12,035 nt of DNA from Victivallales bacterium (GCA_028691155.1 JAQUZV010000040.1:1-12035); one strand, 5' to 3'; shown: positions 1-7,902, numbered from the stretch's first letter. The notes: generated by a model from the letters alone, not told the origin. Made by a program: numbers and translations.

Positions 1-1392
1 CCGGAAATATTTCCGGCGATACCGGAGTGTTTCCTGTACGGTTTGAAGGGCCGCCGTCGTTTGTCCGGCCTCCCGCAATACCGCGGTTAATTGGGTCAGG
101 GCCTGCATGACCGTTTCCCGACCCGGCTCGGAGTCATTTTGCCGGGCATAGTCGATGGCCAGGCGGAGGCAACGGATGGCGCCTCGATAACTTTGTTCCT
201 GTTGCAACAGTTGTCCGGCGGCGGTGAGGATGCGGGCGGCCGGCAGCGGTTCCGGCAACTGCGGCAACGCGGCGGCGGCGCGCAGCAGGTAATAACGGCT
301 GCGGTCGGGTTGGTGCCGGCAACGGAAAATTTTTCCGGCCAGGAAAAAGACCCGGGCGGCGTCATCGCTGCGGCCCACTTTTTCCGGCAGCATTTTGAGC
401 GCGGCGGTAATTGTGGCGGCGGCGCGGGCGGGGTCGGCGGGAAGTTGGGCCGCGGCCAGTTCGGCCCGCGACGCGGCGGCGGCGGCGGCGTTTTGCTGGC
501 GCAGAAAAACCCTGAGCGCTTTCTGCTGGTAATGAGTGAAACGGCGGTGATCGCGGTGATCCTGATAATAACCGGCCAAATCCTGAAAAAAACGGCCCAG
601 TTCCGGCGTGTCGCCGGGTTTTTCCGTCTCCATCGGAGCCATGGCGGCGGCAAAGGCGCGGTTCAGATCCGGATAGGCGTCGGCATCGGTCAATGCCGGT
701 ACGGCGGTGAACAGCTCAAGTACTTCGCGCAGCCGGTTCATGGCGGCGGGATATTCCCGGCGACCGCTTTCCGCCATGCTGAGTTTGGCCAGGACCAGGC
801 CGATATAGGCGTTGATATTGACGCGGGGATTTTTTTCGGGATAACGGTGCAGCAGATTCAGGCATTCCGTGAAATTGGCGATCGCTTCGGGGTAGGCGCC
901 GCTGGCCAGCCATCCTTCACCCAGCAGAAAACGGCAGTTCACGGTGGTGAAAAAATGGTTCTGCGGCGGATATCGTTTGAGGGCTTCGAGCTGTCGGGAA
1001 CCGTATTCGACGGTGATGGCCGGCTGTTGCATCTGCAGGCCCAGGCACATGATGGATTCATAGGCGTCGAAAAGGGTGTATTCGTCATAAGGTCCCAGCC
1101 AGGCGATTTCGACGGCCTGGCGAAAAGCGGCCAGGGCTTCCCGGTATTGCTCCTGTTCCAGATAGCATTCTCCCAACCCGTAATAGAGCCGGAACGGGAT
1201 GCCGGTGGGGTAATCCTTTTCACTCACCAATGGCAGAACGGCGCGATAGGAGGTGATGGCGTCACGGTATTTTCCGGCACGATACTGATCGGCGGCGGTG
1301 CGGGCGATTTCGGCCAGATTGCAGTCGTCGGCATGAAGCATCCCGGCTCCCGCGAACCACAGAATAATAAAGAGATGTTGCCGCCACCGCAT
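1..1392 (-). CDS. Exported tetratricopeptide-repeat (TPR) protein, 3' end outside window
   Basis: An open minus-strand frame runs from an ATG at 1392-1390 to the window edge: 464 codons and no stop. The start has a good ribosome binding site (AGGAG, 9 bases upstream). Residues 1-21 form a Sec signal peptide (charged MRWRQ, hydrophobic core, cleavage after MLHA). The rest is helical with TPR-like units: about residues 27-61 (YRAGKYRDAITSYRAVL), 65-97 (GLGECYLEQEQYREALAAF), a middle unit with ASGAYPEAIANF, and late units such as LLQQEQSYRGAIRCLRLA. An alanine-rich run is encoded by a GCC repeat (plus-strand GGC at 475-489). TPR proteins scaffold protein-protein contacts; here that would be in the periplasm or at the outer membrane. 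No enzymatic domain is visible. It is transcribed divergently from pnuC. The partner and exact role are unknown. A 517-codon plus-strand frame over the same bases is a shadow of this gene. Confidence 0.8.
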   Translation of the reverse strand, partial: MRWRQHLFIILWFAGAGMLHADDCNLAEIARTAADQYRAGKYRDAITSYRAVLPLVSEKDYPTGIPFRLYYGLGECYLEQEQYREALAAFRQAVEIAWLGPYDEYTLFDAYESIMCLGLQMQQPAITVEYGSRQLEALKRYPPQNHFFTTVNCRFLLGEGWLASGAYPEAIANFTECLNLLHRYPEKNPRVNINAYIGLVLAKLSMAESGRREYPAAMNRLREVLELFTAVPALTDADAYPDLNRAFAAAMAPMETEKPGDTPELGRFFQDLAGYYQDHRDHRRFTHYQQKALRVFLRQQNAAAAAASRAELAAAQLPADPARAAATITAALKMLPEKVGRSDDAARVFFLAGKIFRCRHQPDRSRYYLLRAAAALPQLPEPLPAARILTAAGQLLQQEQSYRGAIRCLRLAIDYARQNDSEPGRETVMQALTQLTAVLREAGQTTAALQTVQETLRYRRKYFR

Positions 1393-1817
1393 GGTATTGT
1401 TCTCCTGCTTGATTGCAGTAGGCAATTTATCATCACGCCCCGGTTATTGCAACCCGGTCATGACGGGTTTGTCCGGGGAAAGGTTGGGGGGCGGGGCGAC
1501 GGGGATACCGAGCCGCATTTCCCGATGGTCGAAGGGAGGGAGAGGGGATCGGGCGCATGGCATCAATCGTCTCGTTTCGGCCGGTTTATGTTTGAGTTGT
1601 TGCTGCCATGGCGGAGAGATTTTCAACCGGGGGCAAATTATTAAATTGGAGACATTTTGCCGTTATTGGGCTTGTACCGGGAGGATTGAACGATAAATTA
1701 TCATCATGATGAAGCTACGCTTGGGGATTGGGGTTAATGAAAAAAGTGGAAAATTCCGTCATTGAGGAATGGAAGCCGATTTTCCCGGCATAAAAAATAA
1801 CCGCACGGGGAGAGACG
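1393..1817. other. Divergent intergenic region between the TPR gene and pnuC
   Basis: These 425 bases separate two divergently transcribed genes and must hold promoters for both. I see no coding frame with a convincing start here. No clear sigma-70 pair stands out: TTGTAC near 1671 with an AT-rich stretch near 1690 is the best candidate for pnuC and it is weak. The last 70 bases hold a bulged hairpin, listed separately. I looked for known NAD-linked or TPP riboswitch signatures and could not recognise any. Confidence 0.4.
1748..1785 (+). promoter_or_regulatory. Bulged hairpin in the pnuC leader
   Basis: GGAAAATTCC (1748-1757) pairs with GGAAT (1766-1770) and, past a 10-base bulge, with TTTCC (1781-1785). 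The inner loop is GTCATTGA. The two arms can also be drawn as partly competing stems (GGAAAAT with ATTTTCC at 1779-1785, or ATTCC with GGAAT). The hairpin ends 32 bases before the pnuC start codon. It could act as a leader control element, but nothing identifies a ligand or protein, and AT-rich dyads of this size occur by chance. Confidence 0.3.
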
Positions 1818-2618
1818 ATGTCGAGTGAAACGGGGGGTGAAAAGCGGGGGGCGCCGACGGCCGCTGCCGCGGTCAAAGAAGTTTTGCGGCCGTGGCGGCC
1901 GTTTGAAATTACCTGGCTGGCGGTTTTTTGTCTGATTGCCCTGATTTTAACCTGGTGGTCAAAGGATACCTGGTTGGGTTTTACCGCCTTTATCACCGGG
2001 GTGGTTTGTGTGGTGTTGACGGCCAAAGGCAGCATTTGGTCTTTCTGGTGGGGATACGTCAATATTTTAACTTACGCCGGGGTGGCCTATGCCAACGGAC
2101 TGTATGGCGAAATGGGACTGAATCTCCTGTTCTTTCTGCCGAGCACCATCGTCGGACTTTTCATGTGGCGGCGCAATATGAAAACCGCCGGACATCTGGT
2201 CATGCGCCGGTTGGCCCGATCATGGCATCTGGCATTGGCGGTGATGTGCCTGATTGCCACCGTGGCGTTGGGGTGGGGGCTGTCGCGGATTGCGGGACAG
2301 AATACGCCTTATATCGATGCTCTTACCGATGTGCTGTCGATTGCGGCCACTCTTTTGATGGTGTGGCGTTTTCGGGAGCAGTGGGCCTGCTGGCTCACGC
2401 TGGATGTTTTTACCGTTCTCATGTGGAGTCTCCGCTGGGCCGCCGGCAGTCCCGAAGGCGCGTTGATGACGACGATGTGGAGCGCCTACCTCATCAATGC
2501 GGTCTATGGCTGGTACAATTGGTCGCGAGGCGCCGAAGAGGAGACGGCGGCATGCATCCGCACGGCCCGACGCGGGGAGAATTCGCGCCGCTTCTTCGCC
2601 GCGGACGGCAACCGATGA
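1818..2618 (+). CDS. pnuC: PnuC family nicotinamide riboside transporter
   Basis: This is an inner-membrane facilitator importing nicotinamide riboside, which is trapped by phosphorylation (here by NadR). The start has GGGGAG five bases upstream. After a polar 30-residue N-terminus come about seven hydrophobic segments. The family signatures are visible: the tryptophan-rich WSFWWGYVNILTY at residues 74-86 and, late in the protein, PYIDALTDVLSIAATLL (164-180) followed by REQWACWLTLDV. NAVYGWYNW (227-235) matches the usual C-terminal end of the family. Residues after about 250 (ARRGENSRRFFAADGNR) are not PnuC-like: they are read from a degraded copy of the nadR start in another frame, because the original stop appears to have mutated from TGA to CGA. 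The transporter core looks intact. The polar N-terminal 30 residues are also longer than usual. Confidence 0.9.
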   Translation: MSSETGGEKRGAPTAAAAVKEVLRPWRPFEITWLAVFCLIALILTWWSKDTWLGFTAFITGVVCVVLTAKGSIWSFWWGYVNILTYAGVAYANGLYGEMGLNLLFFLPSTIVGLFMWRRNMKTAGHLVMRRLARSWHLALAVMCLIATVALGWGLSRIAGQNTPYIDALTDVLSIAATLLMVWRFREQWACWLTLDVFTVLMWSLRWAAGSPEGALMTTMWSAYLINAVYGWYNWSRGAEEETAACIRTARRGENSRRFFAADGNR

Positions 2619-2655
2619 CGGCAACGGCGCCGTGGACATCAACGATAAATGGGGA
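2552..2655 (+). pseudogene. Degraded duplicate of the nadR 5' end
   Basis: Starting from the ATG at 2552, the frame reads MHPHGPTRGEFAPLLRRG, against MPTHGLTLGKFAPLHRGH at the start of intact nadR (7884). By hand alignment about 52 of 66 bases match, with one 3-base indel; similarity fades after about 2655. The catalytic histidine of the nucleotidyltransferase motif (PLHRGH) is lost (PLLRRG), so the copy is not functional. It lies out of frame inside the 3' end of pnuC and runs into the next gene's ribosome binding site. This is the left copy of a duplicated pnuC-nadR junction. Confidence 0.72.
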
Positions 2656-2688
2656 TCAACATCTTAATCAACGGAGGGGATGTTTATC

Positions 2689-3240
2689 ATGAAGAGAGTA
2701 TGGCATGTGATCATTTATCTCGGCCTTTGTCACGTTGTCTTTGCCGCTGATATTTCAACGTCGTTTTCAGTGCTGTATTCCGAATTCAAATTCGAGCCTC
2801 ATGGTATTTCATTGCAGTTCCCGGCGTCGGGAGTTAGATATCGGAAAATTATCGATGGCGTCGAACGGGGTATATCCGATTACCATGAAAAACTTACCAT
2901 CGCCGCAGGGCATTCGCTGCAATTGAAAAGCCGGGGCGTTTCATGGACCATATCGGTATTGAACTACCAAAATCTGGAAATTCAAGTTAAAGATAAATTA
3001 AAGGGTATTGCTCCTTTCACCAATATAATATGTGTTATAAATGAAAGCGTTGATCGGCGCCCTGTCGGCGGTCAGAAAATTACCGGACAAAAAATTGTTT
3101 TATCCACGTTGGGGATGGATGCAAACCGTATAAAATCCCTTGTCGATGCAATTCAAAGAGAGAAGTCGTTCTCGGTGAAAACATACAATAATGCAATAGT
3201 GCTTGAGGCCGTAAACAATGCGGAAGACACGCCTGATTAG
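2689..3240 (+). CDS. Secreted protein of unknown function (183 aa)
   Basis: I do not recognise this family. The start at 2689 is preferred over the ATG at 2680, because the ribosome binding site GGAGGGG (2673-2679) abuts 2680 but lies nine bases before 2689. The N-terminus MKRVWHVIIYLGLCHVVFA is a Sec signal peptide with likely cleavage after VFA. The mature part is about 160 residues, mixed polar and beta-prone, with no cysteine pattern or membrane segment, and ends in an acidic tail (NNAEDTPD). Base composition is more AT-rich than pnuC. It is the first gene of the block between the two pnuC-nadR junction copies, and no function can be inferred from its neighbours. Confidence 0.6.
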   Translation: MKRVWHVIIYLGLCHVVFAADISTSFSVLYSEFKFEPHGISLQFPASGVRYRKIIDGVERGISDYHEKLTIAAGHSLQLKSRGVSWTISVLNYQNLEIQVKDKLKGIAPFTNIICVINESVDRRPVGGQKITGQKIVLSTLGMDANRIKSLVDAIQREKSFSVKTYNNAIVLEAVNNAEDTPD

Positions 3241-3579
3241 TTTCATTTCCAGCCCGGGTCATCTTCCTGTTACTCGGGTCGCGTCTTACTATCGTGAAAA
3301 AGACACAAGACCGTGAATATGGCATTGTCGGGAATGCCAGTGAAGCGCCGCCGTCGGAACCGGAAAACCGTCAGCCGAATCGGCCGGAATCCAACTTCGG
3401 ACTGCGGCTTTTTTGATAGAATAATTTTTGTCGAATGGAACCAACTGACACCAATCGTGGGGGGCCGGGAAATGAGTTTTGACATGAAAATCGGAATTTT
3501 GAACGAGACCCGTTAAACCAAACAACCGGAAGTATTTTTATTTTTTCGATGCGGCGAGTGCTGCTAAAGGATTAGGAAA
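3241..3579. other. 339-base gene-free spacer
   Basis: No frame here has a believable start or protein-like composition. A 67-codon plus-strand frame (3313-3516) and 71- to 78-codon minus-strand frames overlap one another and have no ribosome binding site. The region holds a terminator-like dyad at 3373-3414 and then AT-rich sequence that may carry the promoter of the hydrolase gene. It could also be remains of an older gene; I could not assign it. Confidence 0.4.
3373..3414 (+). terminator. Possible rho-independent terminator
   Basis: AGCCG (3373-3377) can pair with CGGCT (3405-3409), directly followed by a run of T that continues to 3414. A small CGGCCG palindrome lies inside the 27-base loop. 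The position suits termination after the 183-aa gene, but the stem is short and the loop long, so this is a tentative call. Confidence 0.35.
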
Positions 3580-5100
3580 ATGAGGAACGAGAAGAAAAGC
3601 AGATGGTTAGTCTGGTTGATGGGAATATTATTGTTGGTAGTTGCGGGCAAGACGGTATCCTGGTTTACCTGGGAACGGGAAATGTGGCAAACGCGGAAAC
3701 CGGAAAAAACCGTCGCGGCAAAAGTGAAAAAAACGGTTCCCGGGATTCGCGAGGGAGAATTCACCCTGAAGGTAAACCGCTATCTGAATGACAAGATCAC
3801 GGTCCGTTACCTGATCCCGGTAGACAAAAACGGCAGGCCGAAACCGAGCGCATCCAATGTGGTCTGTTATGCGCCGTACAATGGAGATGCGGCGGAGATT
3901 CAGCGGGGGCTGAAGCCGTGGCACTGGTATTTCACCGAAAAACTGGGGTTTACGATTTTCTCGCTGGCAATCAAAACCGATACGAAGGTCACCCATGACC
4001 GTAAAAAGTACTATATTTTCCCGGAAGCCGGCTGGTATGAAATATTTTTCGGGATTCAGGAACGCATCGAAAAAGAAAACCATCTCGAACATCGTCCGTT
4101 GTTGATGGTGGGGGAATCTTCCGGCGGCAGCATGGCGCAAATGATGTCGGCGTCATATCCCGACCGGGTGGCGGCGGCGGCCTGGTGCGGCGGGTCCAAG
4201 TATGACCCGGTCGGGAAGGGCAATCGAAGTGCCTGGCTGGCGCTGAACACCTGGGGCTGTTACGGCATTCCGAACACAAGGATTTTTCAGCGGCAGGCCG
4301 AAACACAGGGCCAACAGGTGCTGCGGGCGGAAACCGCAACGAACGGGGAGGATCATCATTCCGCCGGCGAGATGTCCTATCATCTGATGCATATTTTCAT
4401 CCGGGACATGGTGAATCTGCGGGATCGCAACGGCGGGAAAATCCCTCCGGTTGAAGAGTGGCCCGTCTGTCGGGAGCAGAATGGAAAAAAACGATATTTC
4501 CCATCGGCGGAATTTGCCGCGTGTTGGGATCGGGTGCCGCATGAGGTTAATCGCCAACTGGAAAATGATGCTGGGCCGGTCATGGCGGTTTTCCCGTATG
4601 AAGGACCGGTCGACCGGATCGTCATTTATGCCGACGAGGGGAACGACAATTTTTCCGTGCTGCCGCAGGACGTCCTCTATGATCTGTCCCATAAAAAAGT
4701 ATTGCCGATTTCGTTCAAAGTCGGCGATAATTATCGGCAGGATTTCGAACAGATGAAGCAGGCGCTGACGGATGTGCTGAAAAATCCGGAGTGGCGCGAA
4801 TTGCCGGTATATGTGGTGGGACGCGGCATCGGCGGCCAGATTCTGGCCGCGGCGGCCCTGGCCAACGGAAATAAACGGATTGCCGGGATCGTTACGTTCA
4901 ATTCGGAGTACGAAAATCCGTTCGACCATATGTCGATCGCGGCCCATCGGAACGACAGCGTTCTGCCCTTGCGGATGTATTTCGATAAAACCGCAATGTC
5001 GCCGGGAATGAAACCCATTCCGCATACGGAAGTGATTTCGGTCGATGAGGAAGATAACAATAAAAAATGGCTGGCGCGGTTGAATGCCGTGATACGATAA
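3580..5100 (+). CDS. Membrane-anchored alpha/beta-hydrolase-like protein with two lobes (506 aa)
   Basis: The start is supported by AAAGGA eight bases upstream. Residues 8-23 form a hydrophobic signal anchor after a basic MRNEKKSR, so the bulk should be exported. Residues about 90-270 resemble an alpha/beta hydrolase: a beta strand (SNVVCYAPYNGD), then LLMVGESSGGSMAQMM with a GxSxG nucleophile elbow at G178-E-S180-S-G182. H259/H260 (EDHHSAGE) are candidates for the catalytic histidine; I could not place the acid. Residues about 335-506 look like a second, similar fold: RIVIYADEGND, then VYVVGRGIGGQILAAAAL, where the equivalent elbow reads G-R-G416-I-G and lacks the serine, then IAGIVTFNSEY. 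Esterase, peptidase or acyl-transfer activity is possible; the substrate is unknown. It is followed after 36 bases by another exported-protein gene on the same strand. Confidence 0.65.
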   Translation: MRNEKKSRWLVWLMGILLLVVAGKTVSWFTWEREMWQTRKPEKTVAAKVKKTVPGIREGEFTLKVNRYLNDKITVRYLIPVDKNGRPKPSASNVVCYAPYNGDAAEIQRGLKPWHWYFTEKLGFTIFSLAIKTDTKVTHDRKKYYIFPEAGWYEIFFGIQERIEKENHLEHRPLLMVGESSGGSMAQMMSASYPDRVAAAAWCGGSKYDPVGKGNRSAWLALNTWGCYGIPNTRIFQRQAETQGQQVLRAETATNGEDHHSAGEMSYHLMHIFIRDMVNLRDRNGGKIPPVEEWPVCREQNGKKRYFPSAEFAACWDRVPHEVNRQLENDAGPVMAVFPYEGPVDRIVIYADEGNDNFSVLPQDVLYDLSHKKVLPISFKVGDNYRQDFEQMKQALTDVLKNPEWRELPVYVVGRGIGGQILAAAALANGNKRIAGIVTFNSEYENPFDHMSIAAHRNDSVLPLRMYFDKTAMSPGMKPIPHTEVISVDEEDNNKKWLARLNAVIR

Positions 5101-5136
5101 AAAATCCCTGGATTAACAGATTTCCCGGAGAAAAAA

Positions 5137-5907
5137 ATGAACATACGTGCACCAATTATTTTATTATGCATGACCTGTTTATTGCCGGTAAAAACAAATG
5201 CCGCATCAACGAATGATATATTTAAAGAATTATTGCTGTCTGAAGCGTCGGTGAATGATATTCCGCTGCATCAACAAGTGGAGAGCTGGAGAAAAAAAGC
5301 ATCATTGTCCCCGGAAGATATATTCTCTCTCGATGGTGAACTCATCAACGACATCTTTCTTCAAAACAAGGCCGCGGCGTTAACGCCGAAGCAACGTCTT
5401 ATCGGCATGAAAGCTATTGTATTGTTACGTTGGTATCATGCCGACGACAACAAGACGCGGGATATTCTGCAACGGTTGATCCTTCAGGATATGTTTAAAA
5501 CTTCCCGAACGGTGGCGTTGGCAACGTACCTTGATTTATATGGCCGGCAAATCCTGACCGATTCATTTATCAATGAAATAATGACAACGGATAATGATTG
5601 GGTTGCGTCGCAACGTATTCTGCCTTTTGGGTATATTTGCCGCCAGTATGAAGCCTATCCCTTGAACCAGCAGAAAAAAGCTTTACAGCTCATCTTTGAC
5701 TGGTCGCAGCAGGATGCCAATTGGGGTATTTATTATGAAGTGGATGTTTTTCTGGTGAAACATCAGGAAGGGTACCGGCAATCAACTTCCCGTAAGACGC
5801 GGCTGGAAAAATTCTTGGTTTTTCTTGACCAGAAAGATGTTTTCCATGATAATCAGGTTTATGACTATGTGACCAATGCGTTGCGGGATTTAAAAACGCT
5901 GAAATAG
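5137..5907 (+). CDS. Secreted, mostly helical protein of unknown function (256 aa)
   Basis: I do not recognise this family. The start has GGAG at 5127-5130, six bases upstream. The N-terminus MNIRAPIILLCMTCLLPVKTNAA is a Sec signal peptide, cleaved around TNA-A. The cysteine in it is not in a proper lipobox for that cleavage site. The mature protein is rich in leucine, lysine and aspartate and looks all-helical (for example RLIGMKAIVLLRWYHADDNK and SRTVALATYLDLYG), suggesting HEAT- or TPR-like helical pairs without a clean repeat. No catalytic motif is visible. It lies 36 bases after the hydrolase gene and 44 bases before the next gene, so the three may be one transcript. Confidence 0.6.
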   Translation: MNIRAPIILLCMTCLLPVKTNAASTNDIFKELLLSEASVNDIPLHQQVESWRKKASLSPEDIFSLDGELINDIFLQNKAAALTPKQRLIGMKAIVLLRWYHADDNKTRDILQRLILQDMFKTSRTVALATYLDLYGRQILTDSFINEIMTTDNDWVASQRILPFGYICRQYEAYPLNQQKKALQLIFDWSQQDANWGIYYEVDVFLVKHQEGYRQSTSRKTRLEKFLVFLDQKDVFHDNQVYDYVTNALRDLKTLK

Positions 5908-5951
5908 TATTCCAAACTATTCACGTGGTATATTTTCGTAGAGGAGAAAAA

Positions 5952-6755
5952 ATGAGAAAAGTATGGTTGTCGGTCCTCATGGTTGTCGGTTCCGCGTTGT
6001 CGGCCGGAGAAATTCCTGAGACCATCGGGCAATTCGAAAAGATGAGTGATTTTTCCCCTGAAATCATTGATGCGGGATTTGTCTTTATTAATGGGAAATA
6101 TCTGGATGCGCCTTATAAGATGGAATTGAAGAAAGTTTTAAAAGAAGGACAGGACGATACCTATGTCGGTGGATGTATTTTTTACCTCAACAACACGAAA
6201 ATAAAGCAATATTCATCGACTGAATATCGTAGATATAAAGGTGATATCGATCCTCAACTGCCGGCAAATATTAATAAAAATACCGCTCTTCATGATTCAT
6301 CCCTGGCTGAATATTTTAGGGCCAAAGTGGCATTTGTACAAAAACATTATTCCAGGGAAGAAGAAATAAAAATTATGGAGGACGTATTTCGAGCTCTTCC
6401 AAATATGAAAAAGGTGGTGCGTATAAGTGCCAATGATGCCCACATTGAAACATTTGCCGGTGATATTAGCGACGTTTGCCTAGCGTATCCCCGTAGGAAA
6501 CCGCTTCCTCTATTCCGTATTTATGAGCAGACCATAGCCCAGACGCAACATTTTGCCGAAGTCCTGAAAAATGGCGGGGCATTGTTTTTTACCGACGAGT
6601 CAGGGGACATGACGGTAACTGGAATTCAGGATGCGTTGAAACTGGTTACGGGATTGAATTCCGGTAAATCGCCGGAGGAACGAATGGTTCTGACCCATCG
6701 ATTTTTTCTTCGGACAATCCGGTCGTCACCAATTATCGGGGGGGGCCGCGGTTGA
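5952..6755 (+). CDS. Secreted protein of unknown function, C-terminus probably frameshifted
   Basis: The start at 5952 (MRKVWLSVLMVVGSALSAGE) is chosen over one 27 bases upstream because GAGGAG lies at 5941-5946, five bases away. Residues 1-18 are a Sec signal peptide cleaved after LSA. No family is recognised. The frame as read ends in RTIRSSPIIGGGRG, which is not protein-like. If one T is restored in the T6 run at 6702-6707, the frame continues as RFFSSDNPVVTNYRGGPRL and on to a TGA at 6809-6811, giving a 286-aa product. A run of eight G at 6738-6745 lies just downstream and is a second possible slip site. Whether this is a mutation, a sequencing error or programmed frameshifting cannot be told here. 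Confidence 0.55.
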   Translation: MRKVWLSVLMVVGSALSAGEIPETIGQFEKMSDFSPEIIDAGFVFINGKYLDAPYKMELKKVLKEGQDDTYVGGCIFYLNNTKIKQYSSTEYRRYKGDIDPQLPANINKNTALHDSSLAEYFRAKVAFVQKHYSREEEIKIMEDVFRALPNMKKVVRISANDAHIETFAGDISDVCLAYPRRKPLPLFRIYEQTIAQTQHFAEVLKNGGALFFTDESGDMTVTGIQDALKLVTGLNSGKSPEERMVLTHRFFLRTIRSSPIIGGGRG

Positions 6756-6928
6756 ACCAACGATTGCAGCGGCTGAACCATTGTCGGGCGGAGAAAAAAT
6801 CTCCGGAGTGATAATGCGCCGTGGTCGGAACCCGGCACGCCGATTATCTGATGAACATGTCGGCGTGGTGAGGTCGGTCGGAAAGGGTCGGGAGTCGAAT
6901 TTGAATAATCATGCAAGGAATTTGGCAA

Positions 6929-7669
6929 ATGAAACCATTCGGTTTTTCCCCGGTTATGCTTCTGGTTGGATTGGGCAGTATGTTTTTACCCGCATTCGTC
7001 GGGTATTCCGCCGCGCCGTCCCTGGATATAACCTTGGATGATTTATTGCGGCAATGGCAACATGAACGTGAAATTGTTCTGGCGCAATGGCGTCGGACGG
7101 AAGCCATATCATCCAGGTTACCGCCGATGAAAACAGATTCCTACCGGAAAATCATCCGGAAAGGAAATGTTATTTTGCCGCTATTGGTAAAAAAAATGCA
7201 AAGCAACTCCGGGGATTTATTTATTGCTGCAATTTTTGTTGACTTAACCAAAGTAAAATTCGAGGACGAATTCCGGGTTGAAACCGGAAAGATAGTCCTC
7301 ACGGATTATAATTTCGAGTATATTCCGTATTGCAACCTGGCCGATAAAAACGAGTATGATTCCCCATATGTATATTGGTGGAATCATGGGCGAACATTGA
7401 CGCCAAAACTGTTTGAAAAAAAATACCAGGACTATCTCGAGGTCAAGAAAGGTCAAAATAGTGCGGTAATAAAAGAAAAATATACCCAACTTCAGAACAT
7501 GGGCATTATTATTCTGCCATTGCTGGTGAAAAAAATAACGGAAGGAGCGAATGATTTAATTCCGATGTTTGGTTCTTTAAGTAATCAAACCGCGTTGAAA
7601 ACCGCCGCCGACTGCCAAAAATGGTGGAATGAAAACAAGGCCCGATATGCCGTGATATTGAACTGTTGA
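6929..7669 (+). CDS. Secreted protein with two HEAT-like motifs (246 aa)
   Basis: The start at 6929 (MKPFGFSPVM) is preferred over 6911 because AAGGA lies eight bases upstream of it. A signal peptide covers residues 1 to about 29 (ending GYSAA). The protein contains the same motif twice: GNVILPLLVKKMQSNSGDLF at residues 79-98 and MGIIILPLLVKKITEGANDL at 191-210, each after a basic helix (SYRKIIRK, KYTQLQN). It ends with a tryptophan-rich CQKWWNENKARY at 229-240. I believe this is the pattern of an uncharacterised helical-repeat (HEAT-like) domain found in exported bacterial proteins, but that is from memory. The truncated gene at 11548-11907 has a similar C-terminal arrangement. It is the last gene of the block before the pnuC remnant. 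The role is unknown. Confidence 0.6.
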   Translation: MKPFGFSPVMLLVGLGSMFLPAFVGYSAAPSLDITLDDLLRQWQHEREIVLAQWRRTEAISSRLPPMKTDSYRKIIRKGNVILPLLVKKMQSNSGDLFIAAIFVDLTKVKFEDEFRVETGKIVLTDYNFEYIPYCNLADKNEYDSPYVYWWNHGRTLTPKLFEKKYQDYLEVKKGQNSAVIKEKYTQLQNMGIIILPLLVKKITEGANDLIPMFGSLSNQTALKTAADCQKWWNENKARYAVILNC

Positions 7670-7788
7670 ATTTGAGGAAAGGTCCTTAATCGTAAGTGAT
7701 TGAAGTATTGGACATTTAAACTGTGAGGTACGAGGTGAAGTTTGAACCTGGAATTGTGGGGGGCGCGATCTGGCGACGGCGGTACCGG

Positions 7789-7902
7789 GCCATGACGACG
7801 GCGTCGGCAATCGCCGGGCGTTGGGGTGGGGCGTTGCGGCACCGTTACCAGCGGTCGCCGGACCCCGAAACGGAGATGATACCATGCCTACGCACGGCCT
7901 GA
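7789..7902 (+). pseudogene. Degraded duplicate of the pnuC 3' end
   Basis: In the pnuC register this stretch reads MTTASAIAG..., then RYQRSPDPETEMIPCLRTA and a TGA at 7900-7902. The intact pnuC has MTTMWSAY..., then WYNWSRGAEEETAACIRTA. The last 14 codons before TGC align without gaps and match at about 26 of 42 bases by hand count; key tryptophans TGG are now CGG or CGT. Weaker similarity may extend to about 7750. The TGA lies 19 bases into nadR, so the ancestral pnuC probably ended by overlapping the nadR start. This is the right copy of the duplicated junction; the upstream coding part of pnuC is absent, so it cannot be expressed. Confidence 0.65.

Noticed and set aside
91..1644. 517-codon plus-strand open frame
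   Set aside because: It uses the same codon register as the minus-strand TPR gene and is glycine-rich with no domain; the minus strand has a signal peptide, TPR motifs and a ribosome binding site.
1928..2692. 254-codon plus-strand frame overlapping pnuC
   Set aside because: Most of it is a shadow of pnuC. Only its end, from 2552, is meaningful as the nadR remnant.
3313..3516. 67-codon frame between the unknown gene and the hydrolase
   Set aside because: It has no ribosome binding site, an arginine-rich unlikely composition and it spans the terminator-like dyad.
4153..5025. 290-codon minus-strand open frame
   Set aside because: It is a shadow of the 506-aa hydrolase-like gene, with no ribosome binding site and no recognisable domain.
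6812..6928. Short protein-like reading (SDNAPWSEPGTPII) after the frameshifted gene
   Set aside because: The stretch is only 14 residues before two stops and has no start; it may be a further decayed tail but is too short to call.
7821..7883. Upstream ATG as an alternative nadR start
   Set aside because: It would add 21 residues read from the pnuC remnant, has no ribosome binding site and displaces the N-terminal nucleotidyltransferase motif.
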